Shown: one piece after another, positions 51,649-58,691 of the stretch
Layout of the letters: each line of letters starts with the position of its first letter
How positions within the stretch are numbered: position 1 is the first letter of the stretch
Assembly: GCF_025685655.1 (NCBI RefSeq)
Contig: NZ_JAGSYG010000001.1
Location: 992,001 to 1,056,000, forward strand
Direction of reading: 5' to 3'
DNA from: Acidicapsa ligni
GTDB lineage: Bacteria; Acidobacteriota; Terriglobia; Terriglobales; Acidobacteriaceae
Length of the DNA: 64,000 nucleotides
The notes under the pieces: generated by a model
Database searches by the model: none
Told to the model about the DNA's origin: nothing
The model's input: only the letters and a program-made list of their open reading frames with translations
Position numbers and translations under genes: made by a program

Positions 51649-52545
51649 TCAGTTCGGGGAGGGCCGTTCGGCGCTGTCGACTACAAGTGCGTTTACCGGT
51701 CCATGGGTTGGGACGAGCCGGAGGCCGAGTTGGTCCTGGATGGCACGAAAAAGCGGTGGGCTTGGAGCGTCCGCGGAGGCAACGGGAACATCACCGCCGA
51801 ACTGCGTTTCGTCGGGGGCCCATTCGAAATCGAAATCATATCTGCCGGAAAGGCCGGTCTTGTCCACGACCGGGCGGTCGAGAATGGCTCTCTGCAGCAG
51901 TGAAGCGAACTCGCCCATGGTCGCGTTCCGTCCGGGAAGCACGATGCGCTGCGGATAGACTACGCCGGGGCCTACGGACGGAGGCGTATCGGGAGCGGCG
52001 GTGGGCTTGAGTTTTGGACCATCTTTGCTTACTTGTAATTCAAAGATGGAAAACTCCTTTGCTTCGCGATGGAAGGTGAGTTTGAAGCGGTCGACGAGGA
52101 GAGCCCGCAGCATAGTCATCTGCTCATTGCGGGTGGGCCGGATCTCGCTTGAAATTTCTCCCTGGACTTTGCCTGGACCTTCGCCCGGATGTTCGCCCGG
52201 TGTGACGGCGACGATGTTGTAGTGATCGGACTCGATCCAGTTTGGACCGCCGGAGATGGTTTTGGGGTTGAGGTCGTAGGCGGCGGCAATCAGCAGCTTG
52301 AGTGTGTAGTCTTTGGCCACGAATCGGTGGGCGTCCTGCATGGTGATGAAGCGGCCTTTTCCTTCGTCGGGGCCGACGGGCTTGATTGTGGCTACATCGA
52401 AGGCGTCGAATTTTGGTCGTTCGGCGCTGGGCTGGGGTTGGGATTGGGGCTGCGTTGGGGGCTGGGCGATGAGGCTGTATGGGGAGAGAAGAAGAATCGC
52501 GGCGGCGATCTGCCGGGCCGTTCCATGCATTGTTAAATGGGCCAT
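51649..52545 (-). CDS. TIGR03435/DUF3738 family exported protein
   Basis: This 298-residue protein has a signal-like start (IAAAILLLSPYSLIAQPP) and the family blocks: FDVATIKPVGPDEGKGRF, YTLKLLIAAAYDLNPKTISG, RALLVDRFKLTFHREAKEFS and DRPVVDKTGLSGRYDFDFEW. This family is found in large numbers in acidobacteria, often near membrane peptidase or M56-type genes, and has no known function. Here there is no such neighbour; the next gene upstream is the UvrC-like one, 16 bp away. Confidence 0.9.
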   Translation of the reverse strand: MAHLTMHGTARQIAAAILLLSPYSLIAQPPTQPQSQPQPSAERPKFDAFDVATIKPVGPDEGKGRFITMQDAHRFVAKDYTLKLLIAAAYDLNPKTISGGPNWIESDHYNIVAVTPGEHPGEGPGKVQGEISSEIRPTRNEQMTMLRALLVDRFKLTFHREAKEFSIFELQVSKDGPKLKPTAAPDTPPSVGPGVVYPQRIVLPGRNATMGEFASLLQRAILDRPVVDKTGLSGRYDFDFEWAPDETQFGGDVPVASADAPSPPLFRAIQDQLGLRLVPTHGPVNALVVDSAERPSPN

Positions 52546-52561
52546 GATGCTCTGCCTTTCA

Positions 52562-53881
52562 TCAAAGACTCGTCGGGGGAAGGCCTGCTGGGGAAAGACT
52601 TGCAGGGGAAAGACTGGCTGCCGCTACGCGGCCGATGCTGCGCAGCATGGATTTCAGTGGCCAGGGCTGGTTTTCGCCGGTATGCGGAAAACAGATTTCG
52701 CCGATGCGTTTTTGCTGGGGACGGTAATACCAGCGAGTGACGAGCGCTAAATGTCCCTGCCGGGTGGTTGCGTTGGGCTGGGGACGGGTCGCGGCGAGGG
52801 ATTCGAGGACGGACTCCAGGCGGGCTTCGAGGAGATCGCGATTTGCTTTTCGGCCGGGCTGGCTGGAGGTGCCTGGCGTGCTGGAGGTGCCGGATGGGCT
52901 GCCTTGGGGTTCGCTCTCGGGAACGGGCTGAATGGCCATCGGTTGGGCGAAAAGAGAACTCGATCCGGACTGCTCGTTTTGAATTCTCATGCCGAGGGTT
53001 GAAAAAGGCGCAGGGCCGCGCAGTTCGCCGTTCTCATAAAGAAAGACGGAGACTTCTTCGGGATTGGCTGACACCTGGAAGAAGCAGGCGCGGAGTTCGC
53101 TAAGGGGACGCACGATTTCGGCGGCGAGGGCGCGGACGGATTCGACGCGCTGGAACTGGGCGTGCAGGGCGGCGGCGGCTTCAAACTCCATTTGCTCGGA
53201 GGCGTGATCGCGCTGCTGGCCGATGATGGTGAGCTTGCTTTCGCCGCGCGTGGCGAGGAAGCTACGAACGGCATCGGATTCCTCGGCATAACGCTCGTCG
53301 GTGCAGCCCTGATAGCAGGGAGCGAGACACTTTTTCATTTCGGAGTAGACGCAGCCGGGATGGCTGGGATGGGGATCGAGATTTTCTTCGCAGCGGCGCA
53401 GGAGGAAGAGCTTGAGCACCTCTTCGCAATAGCGTTCGGCGGAGGTGCGAGATGGAAACGGTCCGAAGGCCCACTGGCTTTCTTTGAGGCTGGGGCGGTT
53501 GGTGATGGTGAGGCGCGGATAGGGATTGCCGCCGTGAAAGCGCACGAAAGCTGGGGGGCGCAGGTGCATGCGTTCCAGTACTTTTGCACCGTAGGCCTGC
53601 TCCAGCAGGCAGAATTGCAGCAGTAGCGATTCAAATTCAGAGCCGGTGATTTGCCAGGCGATGCGGCGGACGCGTGAGACCAGTTGCAGGCGCCGGGTTT
53701 GCCCGACGGCGGGGCGCAACAGGCGTTCGAGACGGCGGCGCAGGTCGGGAGTGGTGCCGATGTAGGGCTCGGCGGACTCGTCGGCTCCGTAGAGGGCAAA
53801 GACGGCGGCTTTGCGCGCGGGTAGCTGACGGAGCGCTTCAGCGGGGTTGGCGGCGTCGAAAGGGAGCGTTTGATTCAGCAT
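52562..53881 (-). CDS. UvrC-like protein lacking the C-terminal nuclease and HhH domains
   Basis: The 439-residue product has a GIY-YIG-like start (AVFALYGADESAEPYIGTTP, then LRRRLERLLRP). The UvrC-type central region follows (FGPFPSRTSAERYCEEVLKL, CLAPCYQGCTDERYAEESDA) and a UVR-type helix (EQMEFEAAAALHAQFQRVES). UvrC normally has about 600 residues with an RNase H-like nuclease and HhH repeats; here these are absent, and the last 120 residues are Ser/Pro-rich with short repeats (SLSPASLSPAGLPPTSL). The GIY-YIG active site looks altered (YGA, YIG). It lies 11 bp after the TldE-like gene, probably cotranscribed. Repair activity is doubtful. Confidence 0.78.
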   Translation of the reverse strand: MLNQTLPFDAANPAEALRQLPARKAAVFALYGADESAEPYIGTTPDLRRRLERLLRPAVGQTRRLQLVSRVRRIAWQITGSEFESLLLQFCLLEQAYGAKVLERMHLRPPAFVRFHGGNPYPRLTITNRPSLKESQWAFGPFPSRTSAERYCEEVLKLFLLRRCEENLDPHPSHPGCVYSEMKKCLAPCYQGCTDERYAEESDAVRSFLATRGESKLTIIGQQRDHASEQMEFEAAAALHAQFQRVESVRALAAEIVRPLSELRACFFQVSANPEEVSVFLYENGELRGPAPFSTLGMRIQNEQSGSSSLFAQPMAIQPVPESEPQGSPSGTSSTPGTSSQPGRKANRDLLEARLESVLESLAATRPQPNATTRQGHLALVTRWYYRPQQKRIGEICFPHTGENQPWPLKSMLRSIGRVAAASLSPASLSPAGLPPTSL

Positions 53882-53892
53882 GGCTGAGCCTC

Positions 53893-55293
53893 TCAGGCTC
53901 CCGCGATGGCCATGCCGTCGACGCGCAGGGTCGGTGCGGCGACAGAACTGCGGAAAACGAGATCGTTGCCGATGGCTGTGATGTTGCGGAACATCTCGCG
54001 GAGGTTGCCGGCGATGGTGATCTCTTCGACGGCATAGGTCAGTTCGCCGTTTTCTATCCACAGGCCGGAGGCGCCGCGGGAGTAGTCGCCGGTGACCATA
54101 TTGGCTCCGAAGCCCATGAGGCTGGTGACGTATAGTCCGCTGGGAATGTCGGCCAGAATTTCTTCCGGAGTCTGACTGCCGGGCACGAGGTACAGGTTGC
54201 CTGCTCCGATACCGGGGCTGCCTGCCAATCCGCGCGTCGCGTTGCCTGTCGAGCGCATGTTCAGCTTGCGGGCGGTGTAGGTGTTGAGCAGGTAGGTTTG
54301 CAGGATGCCATTTTCGACGACAACGGTGCGACGGGTGGGCAGGCCTTCGCCGTCGAAGGGTGAGGTGCCGTAACCGCCTACTCCGTTGGGGAGAAGCATG
54401 GTGTGGTCATCGATGACGGTGAGATTGGCGGCGGCGATGCTTTCGCCGAGCTGGCCGACCAGGAAGGAGGCTGAGCGCCAGATGGAGTCGCCGGAAGCAG
54501 CCTCGAAGAGATGGCCGATGAGAGAGCGCGATACATCCTGCGAGAAGACGATGGGTACCTGCTGGGTGGGAACGCGGCGTGCTCCGAGATGGCGCAGGGC
54601 GCGGCGGGCAGCTTCTTTGCCGATGGACTCGGGGGATTCAAGGTCGGCGATGCGACGAGCGCTGCTGGACCAGGAATCGCGCTGCATGGAGCCTTTTTCA
54701 TCCATTGCGAGCGGAACAGCGGATAGACCGCAGTAGCTGGAGCGATATTGGCCGAGGAAGCCGCGCGAGTTGGCGAGCACACGACGGCCGGTGGCCGCGT
54801 CGAAGCTGCCACCCTGGGAGTTGGTGATGCGGGGATCGGCTGCGAGTGCTGCTGCTTCGGCGCGTTTGGCGCGGTCGATGCGTTCGGCGGCGGGCAGGGA
54901 ATAGACGTCTTCGTAATAGAGGTGCAGATCGTCCTGCAACTGGCCAAAGTCGGCGGGATCGGGCAGTCCGGCGAAGGAGTCCTCTTCGGTGACCTGGGCC
55001 AATGCCATTGCGCCGGATACGAGCTGAGCGATGCCGTCCGGAGTGAGGTCGCTGGTGGAGGCTGAAGCCGATCGCTGGCCCCTGAAGACGCGCAGGCCAA
55101 GGCCGCGGGAACCGGATTCCTGGAGTGTTTCCACTTCGCCCATGCGGACTGAGACGGAGAACTCATCTCCCTCGCTGACGATGGCTTCAGCGTCGGTGGC
55201 TCCTGCTTTGATGGCGCGGTCGACAACCTCGGCAGCCAGGGATTTCAGGTCGAGTTTGGAATTCGATTGGGACGTTGCGGCAACTTCAGACAT
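53893..55293 (-). CDS. pmbA: TldE/PmbA-type subunit of the TldD/E protease
   Basis: This 466-residue protein shows the TldD/PmbA fold: VVDRAIKAGATDAEAIVSEG, SGSRGLGLRVFRGQR, FEAASGDSIWRSASFLVGQL, FDGEGLPTRRTVVVENGILQ and GANMVTGDYSRGASGLWIEN. It lacks the HExxxH metal motif, so it is the non-catalytic partner. The TldD subunit is encoded at 56220-57683 on the same strand. The heterodimer cleaves unfolded peptides, for example in bacteriocin maturation. Two small genes separate the pair here. Confidence 0.9.
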   Translation of the reverse strand: MSEVAATSQSNSKLDLKSLAAEVVDRAIKAGATDAEAIVSEGDEFSVSVRMGEVETLQESGSRGLGLRVFRGQRSASASTSDLTPDGIAQLVSGAMALAQVTEEDSFAGLPDPADFGQLQDDLHLYYEDVYSLPAAERIDRAKRAEAAALAADPRITNSQGGSFDAATGRRVLANSRGFLGQYRSSYCGLSAVPLAMDEKGSMQRDSWSSSARRIADLESPESIGKEAARRALRHLGARRVPTQQVPIVFSQDVSRSLIGHLFEAASGDSIWRSASFLVGQLGESIAAANLTVIDDHTMLLPNGVGGYGTSPFDGEGLPTRRTVVVENGILQTYLLNTYTARKLNMRSTGNATRGLAGSPGIGAGNLYLVPGSQTPEEILADIPSGLYVTSLMGFGANMVTGDYSRGASGLWIENGELTYAVEEITIAGNLREMFRNITAIGNDLVFRSSVAAPTLRVDGMAIAGA

Positions 55294-55415
55294 GGCTTCA
55301 CAGTATCAAAAACGGGGGGATGTATGCGGCTGGAGGAGCCTGGGCGGTGAGTTCACATGAAGGAAGAACCCGGTTTTGGGCCGGGTTCAGATTGGGTTTG
55401 GGGAAAAGCGGCGGG

Positions 55416-55724
55416 TTATTTGTGCGAAAGGTGGGGTGCGGAGTGTTCGGAGTCGTTTGATCCGTTTGATCTATCGAATCCGTCGGAGCCATGCTGCTTA
55501 ACCAGCTTGTTGTAAATGCCTAAGAGCAAAAAGGGAGCGGCCCACTGGCCGACAAACAAGGCCCAGTCGGGTTTTCTGGCGATCTTGAAACCGGCAGACA
55601 TGGCCATAGATGCCAGAGCGGCTCCGAGGTAGGCGCTGGAGGGAATCTGGGCAGTGTGTTTTTCGATGGAAGCGGTGAGCTGATCTTCGCGGGCTTCGCC
55701 GGGAAGGACGCGGTTGTCGGTCAT
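55416..55724 (-). CDS. Small membrane protein of unknown function
   Basis: This 102-residue protein has an Asp/Glu-rich start (MTDNRVLPGEAREDQL) and two hydrophobic segments (AYLGAALASMAMSAGFKI and WALFVGQWAAPFLLLGIYNK). The tail is rich in Ser, Asn and Asp. AAGGAG precedes ATG 55724. No known family is recognised. Three direct repeats and a hairpin lie immediately upstream, so it may be strongly regulated. Confidence 0.75.
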   Translation of the reverse strand: MTDNRVLPGEAREDQLTASIEKHTAQIPSSAYLGAALASMAMSAGFKIARKPDWALFVGQWAAPFLLLGIYNKLVKQHGSDGFDRSNGSNDSEHSAPHLSHK

Positions 55725-55737
55725 ACGGGTCTCCTTA

Positions 55738-55769
55738 ATCTCGTTTGAGATCTCGTTTGGGATCTCGTT
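55738..55769 (-). promoter_or_regulatory. Three 12-bp direct repeats upstream of the small membrane gene
   Basis: ATCTCGTTTGAG, ATCTCGTTTGGG and ATCTCGTTGGTA follow one another at a 12-base period, starting 14 bp before the gene. Period near one helical turn suggests protein binding on one DNA face, or a simple tandem duplication. Confidence 0.5.
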
Positions 55770-55797
55770 GGTAGCGCCAAAGTTATGGCGCTACCAA
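55768..55797. other. 12-bp stem hairpin in the same leader
   Basis: TTGGTAGCGCCA pairs exactly with TGGCGCTACCAA around 6 bases. It may be a terminator for the minus-strand gene at 55910-56176 or part of the operator region of the next gene. Confidence 0.55.
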
Positions 55798-55909
55798 CTG
55801 AGATGCCGAAAGGCAGGAGTCCTGGAGAGCTGCTATTGGTGTGGTCAAAACCGGAGTGGCTTTTTTCAATGAGCAGTGGGCAAAAGCTGGAAATGCCCAG
55901 TGCAATGAG

Positions 55910-56176
55910 CTAGTTCAGGGGCTTGGGGTGAGTCCGTTTTTCTCCGGCGAAACAATCGCCCAGGCTGCAGCCGGGGTTTTTGCTGAAGTGCTCGCCACGC
56001 TCTGCCAGTTCTTTTTCCGGGGCGGCGGCGCGCAGGCGTACTCTGCCCAAGCACTCCGGACAACGGAAGGTATCATCCTGCAGGCGTAACGCTTCTTTTA
56101 CGGGCATGCGCTGCCATCCAAAAACGCGGCTATCGGCCGCACCATGCCATCGCTTTACTTCAACTTCTTCAACCAT
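55910..56176 (-). CDS. Small zinc-ribbon-like hypothetical protein
   Basis: This 88-residue protein has FRCPECLGRVRLR (Cys-x2-Cys) and later SKNPGCSLGDCF (Cys-x4-Cys), a likely zinc site of four cysteines. It lies between the TldD and TldE genes on the same strand, 43 bp after TldD. It could be a nucleic-acid or protein-binding adaptor; no function is claimed. Confidence 0.65.
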   Translation of the reverse strand: MVEEVEVKRWHGAADSRVFGWQRMPVKEALRLQDDTFRCPECLGRVRLRAAAPEKELAERGEHFSKNPGCSLGDCFAGEKRTHPKPLN

Positions 56177-56219
56177 GTATATCCCTGCTTTCGGTTCATC
56201 CTGCGTTGCATCTCAGGTG

Positions 56220-57683
56220 TTATCGTCCGGTGCCGCCGACGGTCATTTTGTCGAGTTTAATGGTGGGCATGCCGACTCCGACAGGCACGCTTTGGCCGTT
56301 TTTGCCGCAGGTGCCGATGCCTTCATCGAGCTTGAGATCGTGGCCGACCATGGAGACATATTTCAGAGCCTCCGGACCGTTGCCAATCAGGGTTGCGTCC
56401 TTCACTGGGGCGGTGATTTTGCCATCCTCGATGAGGTAGGCTTCGGACGCTGAGAAAACGAATTTTCCGTTGGTAATATCCACCTGTCCGCCGCCGAAAT
56501 TGACGGCGTAGAGGCCGCGCCGAACGCTGCGGATAATGTCTTCAGGGGAGTCGTCGCCGGCGAGCATGTAGGTGTTGGTCATGCGCGGCATGGGGATGCA
56601 CTGATAGTTCTCGCGGCGGCCGGAACCGGTGTTGGCTGCGCCTGTGAGCCGCGAGGAGAGCTTATCGGTGAGATAGCCCTTGAGGATGCCGTTTTCGATC
56701 AGCACGGTCTCCTGGGTTGGCGAACCTTCGTCGTCGACGTTAAGCGAGCCGCGGCGACCAGCGATGGTTCCGTTATCAACGACGGTCACCTTGGAACTGG
56801 CGACAGACTGGCCGACGAGTCCGGCGAATGCGGAGGTTTTTTTGCGGTTGAAATCGGCTTCGAGGCCATGACCGACGGCTTCGTGGAGCAGGATGCCGGG
56901 CCAGCCGGGGCCGAGAACGACTTCCATTTCGCCTGCCGGTGCGGGGACTGCGCCGAGTTGCAGGATGGCTCCGCGGGCGGCTTCGCGAGCCAGACTTTCC
57001 GGGCTCTTGGAGCCGACGAAGATGTCCAGACCGCCGCGTCCGCCGCAGCCTCCGGAGCCGCGTGTGGTGTTCGAGTCGTCTTTCGCGATGACGAAGACGT
57101 TCAGGCGGCAGAGGGGCTGGGTGTCGGAGGCAAAGGCTCCATCTGATCCGGCAATGAGGATGCGCCGCAGCTCTTCGCTATAGCTGGCGCGAACCTGAAT
57201 TACGCGTGGATCGAAGGCACGCGCTGCGCGATCGGCGCGCTGGATGAGATCGAGTCTTGCGGCCAGATCGAGGTCAAAACCGCCCAGCGGAACGGGGTAA
57301 AGATCGGCGACGGGTGCGTCGTTGAATCCCTGGATGGGCTGTTTGGATGGCCCTGAGGCTATAAGCGCAGCGGTCTTTGCTGCGTGGATCAGGCGTTCGG
57401 GGCTGAGATTGTCAGTGTAGGCATAGCCGGTGCGCTCGCCGGAGAGGACGCGAATGCCGCATCCGGCGCTGGTGCCCTGGCTGGCGGATTTGACGATCTG
57501 CTCATCGACACCGAGCGCTGTGGCTGTAACTGACTCAAAGTAAAGATCCGCGTAGTCTCCGCCTGCGGAAAGGGCTTCCCCGAGGCATCGTTCCAAAAGG
57601 CTTTCTGTAATTCCAAATTTCTGGAAAAAGTAGCGTTTGTGGCTGGCGGTCGGAAGTGGAGCGAGTATTGGAGAAGCACTCAT
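56220..57683 (-). CDS. tldD: TldD-type metalloprotease subunit
   Basis: This 487-residue protein has the zinc motif HEAVGHGLEADFNRK (HExxxH with a later Glu/His). It also has the family blocks SGERTGYAYTDNLSPERLIH, GSLNVDDEGSPTQETVLIEN and TNTYMLAGDDSPEDIIRSV. It is the active subunit of the TldD/TldE protease; TldE/PmbA lies downstream on the same strand with two small genes between. The complex degrades small unfolded peptides in the cytoplasm. The start ATG 57683 has no strong ribosome site. Confidence 0.92.
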   Translation of the reverse strand: MSASPILAPLPTASHKRYFFQKFGITESLLERCLGEALSAGGDYADLYFESVTATALGVDEQIVKSASQGTSAGCGIRVLSGERTGYAYTDNLSPERLIHAAKTAALIASGPSKQPIQGFNDAPVADLYPVPLGGFDLDLAARLDLIQRADRAARAFDPRVIQVRASYSEELRRILIAGSDGAFASDTQPLCRLNVFVIAKDDSNTTRGSGGCGGRGGLDIFVGSKSPESLAREAARGAILQLGAVPAPAGEMEVVLGPGWPGILLHEAVGHGLEADFNRKKTSAFAGLVGQSVASSKVTVVDNGTIAGRRGSLNVDDEGSPTQETVLIENGILKGYLTDKLSSRLTGAANTGSGRRENYQCIPMPRMTNTYMLAGDDSPEDIIRSVRRGLYAVNFGGGQVDITNGKFVFSASEAYLIEDGKITAPVKDATLIGNGPEALKYVSMVGHDLKLDEGIGTCGKNGQSVPVGVGMPTIKLDKMTVGGTGR

Positions 57684-57903
57684 CGTACTTATCAGTGTAC
57701 GCCTGAGAGCAACAATTCACCGATTTGCTGTTGATTGGCAGGCGGCTGGGTAAGGCTACGGGATAAAGCGGCAGGTGCCCGATTCATTAAAATTAGGCGC
57801 GGAGTCTGCGTAATTCCAATGATCCCAGCCCCGAGGCGTAGCGCTCTTGATACCTGTGTATTCCGTAAGGAATTTGCGGGTGGAATCATGCTACGCTCCT
57901 AGC

Positions 57904-58020
57904 ATGAAGAAGTTACTCGTTGCCACTCTCCTGTTGCTGGTTTGCGCAAGCCCTGCTTTTGCAGCGGGCAGACACCATCATCATCGTCGCCATCACCACC
58001 CTCATCACCGCGCGGCCTAA
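57904..58020 (+). CDS. Exported histidine-rich peptide (38 residues)
   Basis: The frame starts MKKLLVATLLLLVCASPAFA, a clean type I signal peptide with AFA cleavage site. A mature part of 18 residues follows, AGRHHHHRRHHHPHHRAA, with nine His and four Arg. Such a peptide would bind Zn, Cu or Ni in the periplasm, or form a polycationic pH-dependent layer. It has no strong ribosome site, but a palindrome ATTCCGTAAGGAAT (57860-57873) lies in the promoter area and a terminator follows. It is not recognised from any known family. A real gene is likely because the signal peptide is so regular. Confidence 0.72.
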   Translation: MKKLLVATLLLLVCASPAFAAGRHHHHRRHHHPHHRAA

Positions 58021-58051
58021 CGCATACTCAGCCGTGTGATATACGTGGCGT

Positions 58052-58083
58052 AGAGCCCCGGGAGCGAACAGCTTCGGGGCTCT
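58052..58083 (+). terminator. Terminator-like hairpin after the His-rich peptide
   Basis: AGAGCCCCG pairs with CGGGGCTCT across 14 bases, 31 bp after the peptide stop. Only a short T stretch follows. Confidence 0.6.
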
Positions 58084-58152
58084 TGCCATTTGCAGATTTG
58101 CTTATAGCTCCCTGCTTTATCGACTGCCTACAAATCTGATAGCTTTGCCCCA

Positions 58153-58683
58153 ATGACACTTTCTACGGACTTGCGCTATCCGGTTGGCCGCTTCAGTGCG
58201 CCTGCGAGTAAAACTTATGCTGATTTCACTGCCGCCATCGATGTGCTGAGGCAGTTGCCGCGACTGCTTACGGCTGCGGTCGATGGCCTGGACGACTCAC
58301 AGCTCGACACACCTTATCGCGACGGCGGCTGGACGGTGCGCCAGGTGGTGCATCATCTGGCTGACAGCCATTTGAATTCGTACATACGGTTCAAGCTGGC
58401 TCTCACTGAGAATTGGCCGACTATCAAGGCTTATGACCAGGAGGCCTGGGCGAATTTGCCTGATTCGAAGATGCCGGTGCAGGTTTCGCTGGACCTTGCT
58501 ACCGCGGTGCATGCCCGGTGGGTTGCGCTGCTGGAGTCGATGACGGAAGAGCAGTTTGAGCTCGGTTTTACTCATCCGATTTATGGAAGTATGACGCTGG
58601 CTCATGCGCTGGCGATGTACGACTGGCATAGCCGTCATCACGTGGGCCACATCAACGGCCTGCGCAGCCGGATGGGCTGGTAG
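58153..58683 (+). CDS. DinB/YfiT-family metal-dependent protein
   Basis: This 176-residue four-helix protein has the three metal-ligand histidines in WTVRQVVHHLADSHLNSY and WHSRHHVGHINGLRSRMGW, the pattern of YfiT/BstA-type enzymes. The family includes thiol transferases (bacillithiol-S-transferase) and unknown hydrolases; YfiT itself binds nickel. The next gene begins 8 bp after its stop, so the two are likely cotranscribed. Confidence 0.88.
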   Translation: MTLSTDLRYPVGRFSAPASKTYADFTAAIDVLRQLPRLLTAAVDGLDDSQLDTPYRDGGWTVRQVVHHLADSHLNSYIRFKLALTENWPTIKAYDQEAWANLPDSKMPVQVSLDLATAVHARWVALLESMTEEQFELGFTHPIYGSMTLAHALAMYDWHSRHHVGHINGLRSRMGW

Positions 58684-58691
58684 TTCGCGTT

